Below, piece after piece: positions 13,511 to 25,389 of a stretch of DNA of 64,000 bases. The notes beneath the pieces are model-generated. The model saw only the letters and a list, made by a program, of their open reading frames with translations, did not search any database and was not told the origin of the DNA. Made by a program: the position numbers and the translations under genes. Where the stretch lies: assembly GCF_016808095.1 (NCBI RefSeq), contig NC_068979.1, forward strand, positions 30,191,876 through 30,255,875. Direction: 5' to 3'. Position 1 is the first letter of the stretch; every line of letters begins with the position of its first letter. This DNA is from Vigna angularis. Its lineage: Eukaryota; Streptophyta; Magnoliopsida; Fabales; Fabaceae.

Positions 13511-13700
13511 GGATAATGATACTTTGACAACATTTTTTTGACAACATTTTAATATCATCTACGTGTCATTCTGTGATTGGTCCAAAATTACTCCACAATC
13601 AATAATAATAATCATAAACACTAACATGGACCAATCACAGAATGACACGTAGATGATGTTAAAATGTTGTCAAAAAAATGTTGTTAAAGTATCATTATCC
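13511..13700. mobile_element. Mutator-type MITE with 74-bp inverted repeats
   Basis: The 190-bp element starts GGATAATGATACTTT and ends with the inverse, AAAGTATCATTATCC. The two arms of 74 bp differ at only two positions, leaving a spacer of about 42 bp. ATTAGATTA flanks it exactly on both sides (13502-13510 and 13701-13709). A 9-bp target duplication plus long inverted repeats points to the Mutator superfamily. There is no coding capacity. Its RNA would fold into a long hairpin. Confidence 0.9.
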
Positions 13701-13709
13701 ATTAGATTA

Positions 13710-15524
13710 TCCAAGTTTTGAAATTAAAAAAAAACATTAAATGAAATATCATTCAAAATGAAATATTGTTTCACATAAACAATATTCAAGAGAGATATAC
13801 TTTGGAACATCTAGACGAAAACAAAATTAAAATAATGTTTTTTTAGATTATACTAGATTAGGGCAATTTTATAAACAACGAAGCGTTTTTATTAAAGAAT
13901 CATTTAATAGATAATGTGTTATGTTTTACAAATACATTGAAGCTTAATATATTTTTATAAAGAAAACATGATAAACACTGTAAATCATAAACAATTTTTG
14001 CTTATAAGCACTTAATGTTTTGTATCGTCTCATAATTATATGCTTTGTTAAAGGATGTGTTTATTAATGAATTGACAAATGATAAAATGTTTTGAACACG
14101 TAATACAATTTAGTGCTTATCAACGTTCAAAATATTTAATATATGTATCATAAAGTACTTCAATGCTTGTATACCTTGTTCTTGATATTTGTGTAGATTA
14201 TAGAAGTAGAAAGACTTGATCAGAATCACTACACTCAAGATAAAAACGTTGAGAGATATGGAGAATATTTTGGGCATGCTTCCTTTGAAAACTTCTGTTT
14301 TAACCTAAAGTACAAGCTATGTTTTGATAAAGGTTATGAAAAATCATTGTAACTTTGTAAAGTAGACTGAATCTGACTCTTATATACTATCAACTTTACA
14401 TAAAGTCAACCCCTTTTTAACGAAATTTTCTCAAAAAAAGATATAAATAGATGAATTAACTTTACAAGAAGGACAATATAGAGAATTTTTGAATGTTCAC
14501 ACAAGTTTTTTGTTACTCTGTCCATATATCATCTCAAGCTAAATTTTTTAAGAGAAAGAATCTTAGTACTTACAAGTTTGACATCGTTGTTACATTTTGA
14601 TGTCAGGTTTTGTGAAAATTTGAAAGAGAATGATAAGAGTGTTGATGCAATTTCTAAAATTTTAAAAGAAAAATTAATATCGGACATCCTCACAACAAAG
14701 TCAATATGGACAAAATATTTACAAAAATGTTATTGTACATTTTTAACATCGAATTTTACTACTTGTGGGTGAACGATGCTATAAATTCTATGAACGATGC
14801 TATAAACTCTTTTTATAGTAATGTTTGACTCTTTCAAATGAATAGTTTAACATGAATAGATATGAGAGTCATGTTCCAGAGGTTTTAAGTAATTATAACA
14901 TTACTACTTATAATAACATGAAGAAAACATTAATAAAAAAATAAAACTTAATTTCATTTGGAAAGTTTTCAATCAGATATTTCTTTTAAGATATACAAAC
15001 TTAGTTCTTTTTAGGCTTAACGCCGTTTGTACAGATTTAACGGAAGGAATTTCATTGATATAAATTTTATTAAGTAAGGACGTAATTGACGCACTTTTTA
15101 AAGAATTGACTAATTTGACATTTTCGAGCGAACGAGGACAAAATAGGGTATTAAGCCTTCTTTTTATCAAATTTGCAAAACATCCTTAAGTTTCACATGA
15201 TTTTAAATAACATATAAATAATACACTTATCACATCATTTTCTTAAAGATAATTTTGAAATTTGTTACATTTTAAAAAATCAAGTTATTTTTGTTGAAAC
15301 AGTGATAATGCGGGTTGAATGGTTCCATTTTGACTTGTTCTACATTTGATCTACATAAAAATATTTTATTTTCAATTTATTATTTTTAATTAATAAGAGT
15401 AATGCATTGAAAAAAAAAAGTTTTAACATAACCAATGGAAAGTGTTAAATTAAAAGGTTCTCTTGGCGCGAGAAGTGAAGAAAAAGAAAAAATGGAGGAT
15501 GAAGAGTGAAGTTACAGAGTTCTC
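13710..15524. other. Intergenic, repeat-derived
   Basis: AT-rich DNA upstream of the PPR gene. The stretch 14970-15180 looks like a worn dispersed repeat of the 'one-line Pro/Ser frame on the minus strand' kind and has no domain I recognise. The last 100 bp before 15525 are presumably promoter and leader of the PPR gene. Confidence 0.5.
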
Positions 15525-18500
15525 ATGATCAGAACAGTGTATGATACAAAGCTATTGAGGCTTGTAGCGCTACATGGCAAGGCCAAGAGTATCACCCACT
15601 GCTCCTATTCCACTCATTTCCATCACCAAGATGCGTTCGATTCCTATTCCTACGCCACCATGCTCCAACAAGCTATCCAAAATCGCAACCCCAACTCAGG
15701 GAAGAGCTTCCACTGCCACATTCTCAAGCGAGGCGCCCCTTTGGACCTTTTCGCCCAAAACGTTCTTCTCAATACTTACGTCCACTTCCACTCCTTCGAT
15801 GACGCCACCAAACTGTTCGACGAAATGCCTCTCATTAACACTGCCTCTTTCGTCACCTTGGCTAATGGCTTCTCCAGTTCAGGCCAATTTCATCACGCCC
15901 TTCACTTGCTTCTCAGGTACGCGTCTTCACGATTCCAGTTGCTAGTTAGTTAGTTAGGTCGCTAGTAACCAGTTAGGAAGTTTGCTGCTTGCTGGTTGGG
16001 TCCTTAGTAAATCAATCCAATAAAAAATAAAGGACCCCATAAACCCCAAAAACCGGAACTTTATTTTTACTGCATTGATTTCGGATGTTTTTATTTTTAA
16101 TTTTTTTTAATGCATGTTATTTGTGTGAATTATCATTGATTTGTTGATGACTCACAGAGTCACTCCTGAGTTTATATAATTCATGTTTTCATTTTTAAAT
16201 TTTCGTCGCAATTTATATTTTTTATGAAATTATATTTAATTATAGATAATTTTTGGTAATTGTTTGAGTGTGACTATGAATACATTATCAAACTGGATAA
16301 GTTTGTTTCAATAGTATATTTGTAAGGGTTTATACTACTATTTGATATATAATGACTTATAGACGATGAGATGCTTTGAGTGGCATGGTTGGTCTGGTTT
16401 GATCTCTGGTATGTGTGTATAGAAAAAACATTTGTTGGGAGAGGTTAACCCCGTAAACGAGTGTTAATATCTCAAGGATTAGTCCTTGGTCCGCACCGAG
16501 GGATTCCCTAATTCACCCAAAAAACCCTGATATTTGCAATCCAAGTGGCTTTATGGATTAAATTGAATGTGAAGGTTTTTCTTTTCGAAGATGATTCAAT
16601 CCAATTGATGAACACAGGTTGTTCAGAGAAGGATACGAGGTGAACCAGTTTGTTTTCACGACACTTCTCAAGTTGCTGGTGAGAATGGAGCTGGCTGATA
16701 CATCTTGGAGTGTGCATGCATATGTTTATAAGCTTGGTCATCACTCTGATCCTTATGTTGGGACTGCACTACTTAGTGCCTATGCTGTCTGTGGAAATGT
16801 TGGTGCTGCACGTGCAGTTTTTGATGGCATTTGTTGTAAGGACATGGTGTCTTGGACTGGAATGGTAGCTTGCTATGCTGAGAATTATTTCCATGAGGAT
16901 GCATTGCTACTTTTCTGCAAGATGAGGACTATGGGGTACGCACCAAATAATTTTACGATTTCTGCTGCGCTGAAGTCCTGTCTTGGTCTAGAAGCATTTA
17001 AGGTTGGGAAAAGTGTTCATGGATGTGCTTTGAAAGCGTGTTATGATAGGGATCTTTATGTTGGTACTGCGTTGCTAGAGCTGTATGCCAAGTCTGGAGA
17101 GATTGCTGAGGCACAGCAGCTTTTCGAGGAAATGCCCAAAGATGATCTTATTCCATGGAGTCTCATGATAGCGCGATATGCTCAAAGTGAAAAAAGTAGG
17201 GAGGCTTTGGAGTTGTTTTGTCGAATGAGGCAATCATCTGTTGTCCCTAATAATTTTACTTTTGCTAGTGTGCTGCAAGCTTGTACGTCTCTGGTTTCGT
17301 TGAATTTGGGAAAACAAATTCATTCTTCTGTACTGAAAGTGGGTCTTGACTCAAATGTGTTTGTGTCAAATGCCCTCATGGATGTTTACGCCAAGTGTGG
17401 TGAAATTGAAAACTCTGTCAAATTATTCATTAGGTCGGAAGAGAAAAACGAGGTAACTTGGAATACTATAATTGTTGGTTATGTTCAGTTAGGGGATGGG
17501 GAGAAAGCTTTAAATTTATTTTCAAACATGCTTGGATATGATATACAGCCAACAGAAGTGACATACTCAAGTGTTCTGCGTGCCTCTTCCAGTTTAGTTT
17601 CATTAGAGCCAGGGCGTCAAATTCATTCCTTAACCATCAAAACCATGTATAACAAGGATAGTGTGGTTGCAAATTCTTTGATAGACATGTATGCTAAATG
17701 TGGTAGAATTGATGATGCCAGGCTAACATTTGATAAGATGAATAAACGAAATGAAGTTTCGTGGAATGCTATAATCTGTGGTTATTCTATGCATGGCTTG
17801 AGTACGGAGGCTCTAAACTTATTTGATATGATGCAAAAAACCAATTGTAAACCAAATAAACTCACTTTTGTTGGTGTCCTTTCTGCATGTAGCAATGCAG
17901 GGTTGTTAGACAAAGGACGAACTCATTTTAGGTCAATGTTACAGGATTATGGCATTGAACCATGCATAGAACATTATACTTGCATGGTTTGGCTTCTTGG
18001 AAGATTAGGCCAATTTGATGAAGCAAAGAACCTCATTGGAGAAATTCCATTTCAGCCCAGTGTTATGGTGTGGCGTGCACTGCTTGGTGCTTGTGTTATC
18101 CATAAGAATCTTGATCTAGGTAAGGTTTGTGCAAAGCACGTACTTGAGATGGAGCCCCATGATGATGCAACTCATGTACTTCTGTCAAACATGTATGCCA
18201 CTGAAAGGAGATGGGACAGAGTTGCTTCTGTTAGAAAAAACATGAAAAGGATAAAAGTAAAAAAGGAACCAGGATTAAGCTGGGTTGAGAACCAAGGTGT
18301 AGTTCATTATTTCACTGTCGGAGACACCTCTCATCCCGACATTAAACTAATATATGCAATGCTTGAATGGTTAAACAAGAAAAGCAGGGAGGCAGGGTAT
18401 GTTCCTGATTGTAGTGTTGTTCTGCTTAATGTGGAGGATGATGAAAAGGAACGTCTCTTGTGGGCGCACAGTGAAAGACTGGCACTGGCTTTTGGACTGA

Positions 18501-18676
18501 TACATATTCCACCTGCATCTTCTATTCGTATCATTAAAAATCTTCGGATTTGTGTAGATTGTCACGCTGCTATAAAGTTGATATCAAAAATTGTGAAGCG
18601 AGAAATTGTTATCAGAGATATAAACCGGTTCCATCATTTTCAGCATGGCATTTGCTCCTGTGGTGACTACTGGTAG
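15525..18676 (+). CDS. PPR protein of the PLS-DYW class, At5g13230-like, two exons
   Basis: Exons 15525-15916 and 16618-18676 join in phase across an AG|G codon (Arg131) and give 816 aa; the Arabidopsis counterpart At5g13230 has about 822. The N-terminus is Arg/Ser/His-rich, consistent with mitochondrial import. Many PPR motifs of P, L and S type follow, such as GTALLSAYAVCGNV and NALMDVYAKCGEI. The E domain precedes a DYW domain that ends in Asp-Tyr-Trp at 814-816. The DYW deaminase signature is complete: HSE at 748-750 and CVDCH at 776-780. DYW proteins bind organellar RNA and deaminate specific cytidines to uridine. Continuous alignment to the family across the splice supports the 701-bp intron. 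The target RNA cannot be read from sequence by eye, though the PPR code could predict it. No frameshift or missing catalytic residue is seen. Confidence 0.94.
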
Positions 18677-18808
18677 CTGACTTAGTCAAGCAGCGCTTAG
18701 ATAGTGATTATATATATCTTTAATCTCTTTTAGTAAGATCAATTTTGTCTTTTAAACAAGATTAGTTTATCTCTTAGAATAGTTTTATCTTTTAGATAAC
18801 ATTCTATT

Positions 18809-18857
<49 letters not shown>

Positions 18858-20721
18858 GGGAATTACAGTTCATGTTGTTGTCTTCTGTGCATTATGCAGA
18901 ATTATTACATTCAAACTAGTGCAAGTTAAAGCAAGCAAATTTTCACATCTATTATAAATAAATTTAAATTATGATATATAAAAGGGGTAAATTTCCCTTA
19001 TTAAAACGAATTTGATGAGATTAATCTCACTTACTGATGATATTAGGGTCTCTTAATAATACATGATAAAAGACTTAGTTTATTTTCTAAAATTTTCAAA
19101 AGGATAGTGTGTAACATCTTAAAATATAATATAAAATTATACCATTTTTAAAATATTATTTTGTGGGGTTTTACATTCAGCATTTAGAAATAGAAATGTT
19201 GGTTATATGCAACTGAGTGCAATGAAAGTGACAAGACTTGCATGGAAGGTATTTGAAGAGAGTTCCATGAAAGGTCAATTTGTGTTAAAGGGGAATCCTA
19301 CCACTGAATGGACCATAGACATTTGGTTCTTTTCAAGAAAGAAAAAGGAGACAAACCGAGCATGTATTCTTCAAATGTATTCATATTGTTCTATTTTCCA
19401 AAGAATTTATGCTTGCTTTCGTGTGGAGATAACATTCTATAACATTGCAAAGAAAGTATAATATCTTGGACAGATAATATATGATTTATCATAAGTGCTC
19501 ATCACTTCTGTTTTCATGTATTCATTAATTAAAGTTTTTTCCTGATAGGATTTAGAAAACCTATTAATTAATTGGGTGAAGCATCATTTGTGTAAAGGCA
19601 CAACTATCTCTTATAATGATTTTTCCTCCATGAAAAAAAAGTGTTAATAAAGTTATTGAATAAATAAATATATAATAAAAATGACAAATCATGCAATATT
19701 TATATATATGAAATCTTACAACTTACATACATATAACAATCACTTGAATTTACTGAAACACTAGCCTACCCACCTTTTAGAACTCCCCTCCACAAACCAA
19801 CAAAATATACACAGAATCGACACTATTTGCATCAATCAATACTATACAATTATTTTTTTTTCCTATATGAAAAAAATAGCCTACATTGAATGTATCTAGA
19901 AAATTAGGAATAGATTATCTTTTTTCCACTTTTGCATTTCAGAGGGAGACACATTCTAGAAAAACAAATATTGTAGCATAAATATTTTCTTGTGTGCTTT
20001 TATCTTTTCCCAAACGTGTCAGAGGAAACTTGAAATAGATTCATCCCTGAAACAGTATACAAGAGAAAGGTCAGAACACTAAATTTGACTCACTTTCTCT
20101 TATTTACAAACAAAAATTATATTTTGAAACATATAATTTTTTTATATTCATAACTTTTACTTTTTTCTTTTTAAAAAATAATAAAAATTCACTTTTTTAA
20201 AACTATTTTATTCTTATTAAATATGTGAAATGAATTTCTATATGTATCGTGCTACTCTGTGGCTCATTTACATAGTGTTAACGAAAATTTCACTGGATAT
20301 GTCACGCACTTTTTAAAGAGTTAGTGCTATATATTTTTGTTATAAATTGAATAAGAGAAAATTAATTCATTCCTATTTCAAATATTTATATATCATATAT
20401 TTTACTCAGTTTCAAATGCTTATATCATATATTTCCCTTCTATTCGTCATTCACTACATATCATAATAATAAGAAAATACATAAACAAAAAAAAAAAACT
20501 ATGAAATTAGTAGAAGAAAAGGTGGTTTAATTATACTTATCTTAAAAAAATCAATTAAATAGAAAAAAAAATTCAGATACAATATTACAAAAGGGTTTTT
20601 CTTAAATTAAATTAAATGTTTGTACAGAAAAATAATTAAAAGAGAGAAGAAGAAAATTAAAAAATGAAAAATGTAGTAGAAGGGGAATGATACTAACTTT
20701 TTTTGTTGGGGGAGTAATGGA
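18677..20721. other. PPR 3' region and intergenic DNA
   Basis: This holds the presumed 3' UTR, the (TA)n at 18813-18855, and AT-rich DNA. An 84-codon frame at 19207-19461 (+) has no recognisable domain. The rest is low-complexity sequence next to the 3' end of the minus-strand DC1 gene. Confidence 0.5.
18813..18855. repeat. (TA)n microsatellite
   Basis: About 43 bp of uninterrupted TA, 137 bp after the PPR stop codon and possibly in its 3' UTR. Confidence 0.95.
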
Positions 20722-21927
20722 TTATCTGTAACGTGGTTTGGGGCTAGCATTAGCGGGGGAAACAGTGTTTCCTTTGGCAATGTTCTGGACAAGCACATCG
20801 CCGACGCTTTCTCCGATGCCCTCAACCAGTCCTCCGATGAACTCAATCACCACCTGGGAGGCAACGCGGGCGGCGGCGGCGAGCACGCTGGGCTTCTGCG
20901 GCGGCCTGATGCCGTTGGCGAGGAGGCCGTTGATCTTGGTCTTGGCGCAGGCGGCGTGGAGGTGGTAGTCGCAGACGGTGCAGCGGTATACCTTGCCGGA
21001 CCTTCGCTTCTTGCACTCGGCGCAGACGAAGGAGGAGGGGTCGACGGCGGCGGAGGAGGCGGTGGGGAGGATCTTGAGAGTGTGGGGATGGGAAGGGAAG
21101 TCGATCTCGGTGTTGAGCATGGCGCAGCATGGATGCATCTGGAAGGCGCAGGCGGTGCAGAGGAAGGCGAACCCCTTCGTCGGTTTCCCACACACGTCGC
21201 ACTTCACTTTCCCTCCCATTCCACTTTTTCCTGTAACACGTTCACCATGCAATACTAATTTAATACAAAAATTTTAAAGTTTTAAATACTTAATTATATA
21301 AAAGAATTTAATGAATTAAAATTAAAATATCAAAATTCATTAATATTTAAAATTTAATTAATCTAAACTTAAAGTTGATTTCATGATATGATTGAGATCT
21401 ATTAAGTTTATCATCTTCATTTATCTACTCAAACATTAATTGTGTTGATTTTGAAAAACTGAATTAAGGTGAACCTACACTTCTAATAAATATTTCACTT
21501 TTTAAACTTTCTCTTATTATTTTTCTATCGAGATATAATATATAACAATTGATTTCACTCCAAATGGTATTTTTAACCATCAATTTGTGACCTTTTTGTT
21601 TTATATATCATCAATTTGTGAAGTTTGTCTAGAAAAAAAATGTTAATAAATATTTGTAATAAAAAGTATTTTTCTCCACAATCTATAAATCAGTGTTTAT
21701 AATTTATTTTTGTTATTTTCTACAAAGAAATCTTATTTCTAATTCATGTATTAACTAAATGGTCATGGAAAAGCATTTTGTAGTTTTTAAATATATGTAA
21801 TTGCATTTGGCACGCATCTTTGGGATGTCTTTATTACCTGCTAGTGTCATATATGTCAATTTTTATGACAAGAAATTATCCAAATTATCATATTCATTGA
21901 ATAAATGATTCCAAGATTTTAAGATTG

Positions 21928-21967
<40 letters not shown>

Positions 21968-23306
21968 GACTAAATTTTAGTTCATTATGCGTATAAGTTT
22001 CAAAAGAAATATAAAAGGAAAAAAAGAAGAAGAAAAGAAAGAGGATGTGATAAATATAAACAATGATGTGATAGAAAATGAAAGTAAAGATAAAAATAAA
22101 AGGAAGAAAAAAATAAATTAATGGAGTGTATAATAATAAGAGTTCATTAATTAAGTAACAAAAGTTGGAATGTTGATTAGGAATAATTTCTTTAAAGAAA
22201 AGTAATGAACGTAGTGAAGCTTTTGAATTTATTGGTCGATTAGTATATCTCATTATTCATAAATAAGATATAAAATTAAAATATGCTTTTAGTGTAACCG
22301 AATCTTTATAAATATCCATATATTTTACTTTTGATGTTAAAATACAAAAAATATCAAATAAATATTTAATATAAAACGAAACACTGAGAAAAGAGCCAGT
22401 TTTTCAACCAACTAAATGAATTGTAAGAAACAAATATTATTTAGAGATTAAAATCAAATAATATTAACCACAGTTGTTTCTATATTATTATCTTTGTGAA
22501 ACACGATCGTGCAGATAAAGTTCACTTTAAAAAAAAATCAATATTTATTACTTTCTTTAACAATAACCATATGGTAGTATATGTATCTGTGTTACAAATT
22601 ACTGGAAATCCAAATGAATTTATAATTTAAATATTTATTTTGGTCTGACCTCAAAGGATACTTCAATATGAATATTTATAATTTTTCTTTTTTAGAAAAA
22701 CTATAAAATTTATTTTTCTAACCATTTTATCTAGTAAGATGTGTCAAATGAATATGAATACAATCATATAATTATCGAATTAACAAAATATTCTTTAAAT
22801 ATGAAATTTTTTACATCAATTATAGATAATAATCAGTTATATGATATATATAAAATTAAAAATTAATTTTACAAAAACTATTTTATCAAATAAGGTTTAT
22901 ATTTGTTTATATACTATAAATTGATCTTATTTTTAGTCGATGTCTAATTTTTAATCGAAAAAAATAGATTACCTGGTTTGGAGTGGAACAAGAGAGAATG
23001 TTGAGAGTGAAAGGGGTGTGCCTTGAGAGTGGGAGGAGCCAAGGCACAGAAATCATGCATCTGAAACTCACATTGTTGGCAAACAAACCTCTTTCCGGAG
23101 CCATATTCTTTGCAGCCTACACAGTTGAAGAGGTCAGGGAGATCCACCATTGAAAGAGGGTGCTGAGGATGGCTGAAGTGAACAATTTCCTCTCCAAATA
23201 TCAGCTGTGGAGAGGTTGGAAACTCCACAGCCGGAGGAGGTGAATTTTTTGTCACAAACCCTGTCGAATATTGCTCACTGGGTGCTGTGAATTGGTGCTT
23301 TTCCAT
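20722..23306 (-). CDS. Triple DC1 (C1-like zinc finger) protein, two exons
   Basis: Exon 1 runs 23306 down to 22973 and exon 2 from 21230 to 20722. They join in phase through a Gly codon (residue 112) across a 1.74-kb intron with consensus CAG|GT and ACAG borders, giving 280 aa. Three DC1 modules are visible. Module 1 has His46/49, C62, C65, C76, C79, H84, C87. Module 2 has His100/103, C122, C125, C136, C139, H144, C147. Module 3 has His159/161, C181, C184, C195, C198, H203, C206. The intron falls inside module 2. A Gly/Val/Ile-rich tail (VVIEFIGGLVEGIGESVGDV, 237-256) follows. DC1 proteins are plant-specific and linked to stress, defence and hormone responses; the ligand is unclear. The start at 23306 (MEKHQF) is chosen from family length; in-frame ATGs at 23369, 23372 and 23483 are alternatives. 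Confidence 0.9.
21930..21964. repeat. (AT)n microsatellite in the DC1 intron
   Basis: About 35 bp of pure AT within the large intron of the DC1 gene. Confidence 0.95.
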
Positions 23307-24199
23307 TTCTGATGAACACTTTTCAAGCCTATAGCTTTTGCTTTTCTTCACTTGCCTCAGACTCTTCATCATCACAAATTGCTGCTGATGATTATAACCC
23401 TCTTTCTCTTCGATTTGGTGAGTGGTGCATAGCAAATGGCCACTCCTATATGTATAAATTTGGCTACGAAAAGGTTGTTGCACTGTTCATGTCTTTGGAA
23501 AATTAAAGACCTAATTGTTGAAATTAAGAAGATGCGATGCATCAAAGCATCTTGCATGTGTGTGAGACATGAATTTATTGTGTATGGAAAAGTACTATAT
23601 ATTAACCTTTTTGTTTGTGCACGATGCTTGGTTCTTTTGCCACCTTGTGCTACCCTGTAACTTGTACTCTTTTTCTTCTCTCTATGGACCTCGCCAATTA
23701 ATGCTTATCTGTTCAAATATTATGTCTGCTCGTTTAAGGGTTGTTTTTCCTTTTGGAAAAAAATATATAAAAAAAACATTGTCGTATGATAGACTGAATT
23801 CAAGTCTTAATTAAGAAAAAATAGTTATATAATTTTCGCGACTGATAAACTATTTTATTTTATATTCTATTTTGTTTCAATATGGATCCAATGAATAATA
23901 TCAATTCTCGGATAACTTGTTTCATGTTGTTTCTATCTCTTGTTTATTTGCTCTTTCAGGTGTTTTGTATGTTCAAAATCACTCTAATGATATCTACTGA
24001 AGGTACTTCGATGCTAAAAGTGACTGACAGAAAAAGTATTAAATGCGATATTACATGTCTATGAACAACCATACCTTATATAATAGTTGTTATGGACTTT
24101 TATCTTTTTCTTTGCCTAATTATGATTCAATCATGCCTTAATAAATATTAGTAGGTTGATTTGTAGTTATCAAATGTTAATCTGACATTCATTCTATAA

Positions 24200-24357
24200 T
24201 CAATCGATCTTATCGTTTGGTCATCAGCCAAAAAATAATCGACTAAATAGATCGGCCAAAAAATAATCAGCCAAAGATGATCGATCCAAAAAAGATTAAC
24301 CAAAGGTGATTGATCAAATGGTGATAGGCCCAAAAATAATCAGTCAAAATGATCGAA
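24200..24357. repeat. Degenerate minisatellite, about 20-bp units
   Basis: Units of the form GATCGGCCAAAAAATAATCA recur with drift (AAAAAATAATC, CAAAGATGATC, CCAAAGGTGATTGATC). About seven degenerate copies are visible. No known function. Confidence 0.6.
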
Positions 24358-25313
24358 AAGAGTATGTATCATATACATTTAAATTCATATGAAAGAAAGT
24401 TATCTATTTTTTTATATTAATTGACAATGTTTGTTAACATATTGTAATTCGTTAAAGTTTTTTTTTTAAATTAAAACTTGGTATTAAAAATAAGAACTCA
24501 ATATTTTGAGATATAATATTATATTAAAAATTGTTAAATTTTATCTCAAATAGTTTTATTCAAAAGGGTCATATTAACTATTTAAGATTTTGAATTGATT
24601 AAGACATATCATCTTCCTACTTATTTATCAAAATTTAAACTTAGAATTATAATAACAATATGAATTACTTAATGGGAGAAAACAAACTAAGAAAATTTGT
24701 CGTTAAAAGTAAAAGATTATAGTTATGCATAAGAATAAATTACTCTCATACTTAAATTAATATGTGTGGATAACACGTAAGAATTTTATTTAATAAACAC
24801 TAGGTTTCATCCAAAACGCATATTTTTCCTATGTTATAGTACTTTTTCGACATTGGATGTGCCAATCATTTTCAATCACCCTCAACATCCATTCAAAAAA
24901 TAAAATAAAAGAAATTATACATCTTTCCCATTTAAAACCATTTTTTTAAAAGAAATAATAATATTTTGAGAACCACATCTATCTCTAATATTATTTGTGA
25001 ATTATCATTAACAATAACACCAAGTATCTTTAAAACATGATAAACACCTTTTCAATTTTGTAGATGTACCATACGTTATAAAATAATAATTGTTTGAGGA
25101 AGTTCAGTTTGAGTATATCTATATAAGTATAGCTCTAATTAATTTTAAACTAATATTTTTTAACAAATAAAATGTCATACCCTGATAGTGTAAATTTAGT
25201 CACAAACCATCACATAATGTAAATTTTTTAGTTTTAACTGGTTATAAACCATATCGATAATGATTTTTGATTAATTGCTTTTGTAAATTATTTTAGGCGA
25301 ATAAACCCCTTTT

Positions 25314-25316
<3 letters not shown>

Positions 25317-25385
<69 letters not shown>
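25317..25385. repeat. (AT)n microsatellite
   Basis: About 69 bp of uninterrupted AT. Confidence 0.95.

Positions 25386-25389
<4 letters not shown>

Noticed and set aside
16440..16510. Possible tRNA or SINE promoter in the PPR intron
   Set aside because: No convincing A and B box pair and no cloverleaf could be drawn.
20738..21277. Arg/Pro- and Gly-rich frames over the DC1 exon 2
   Set aside because: Antisense or shifted reading of the GC-rich DC1 exon.
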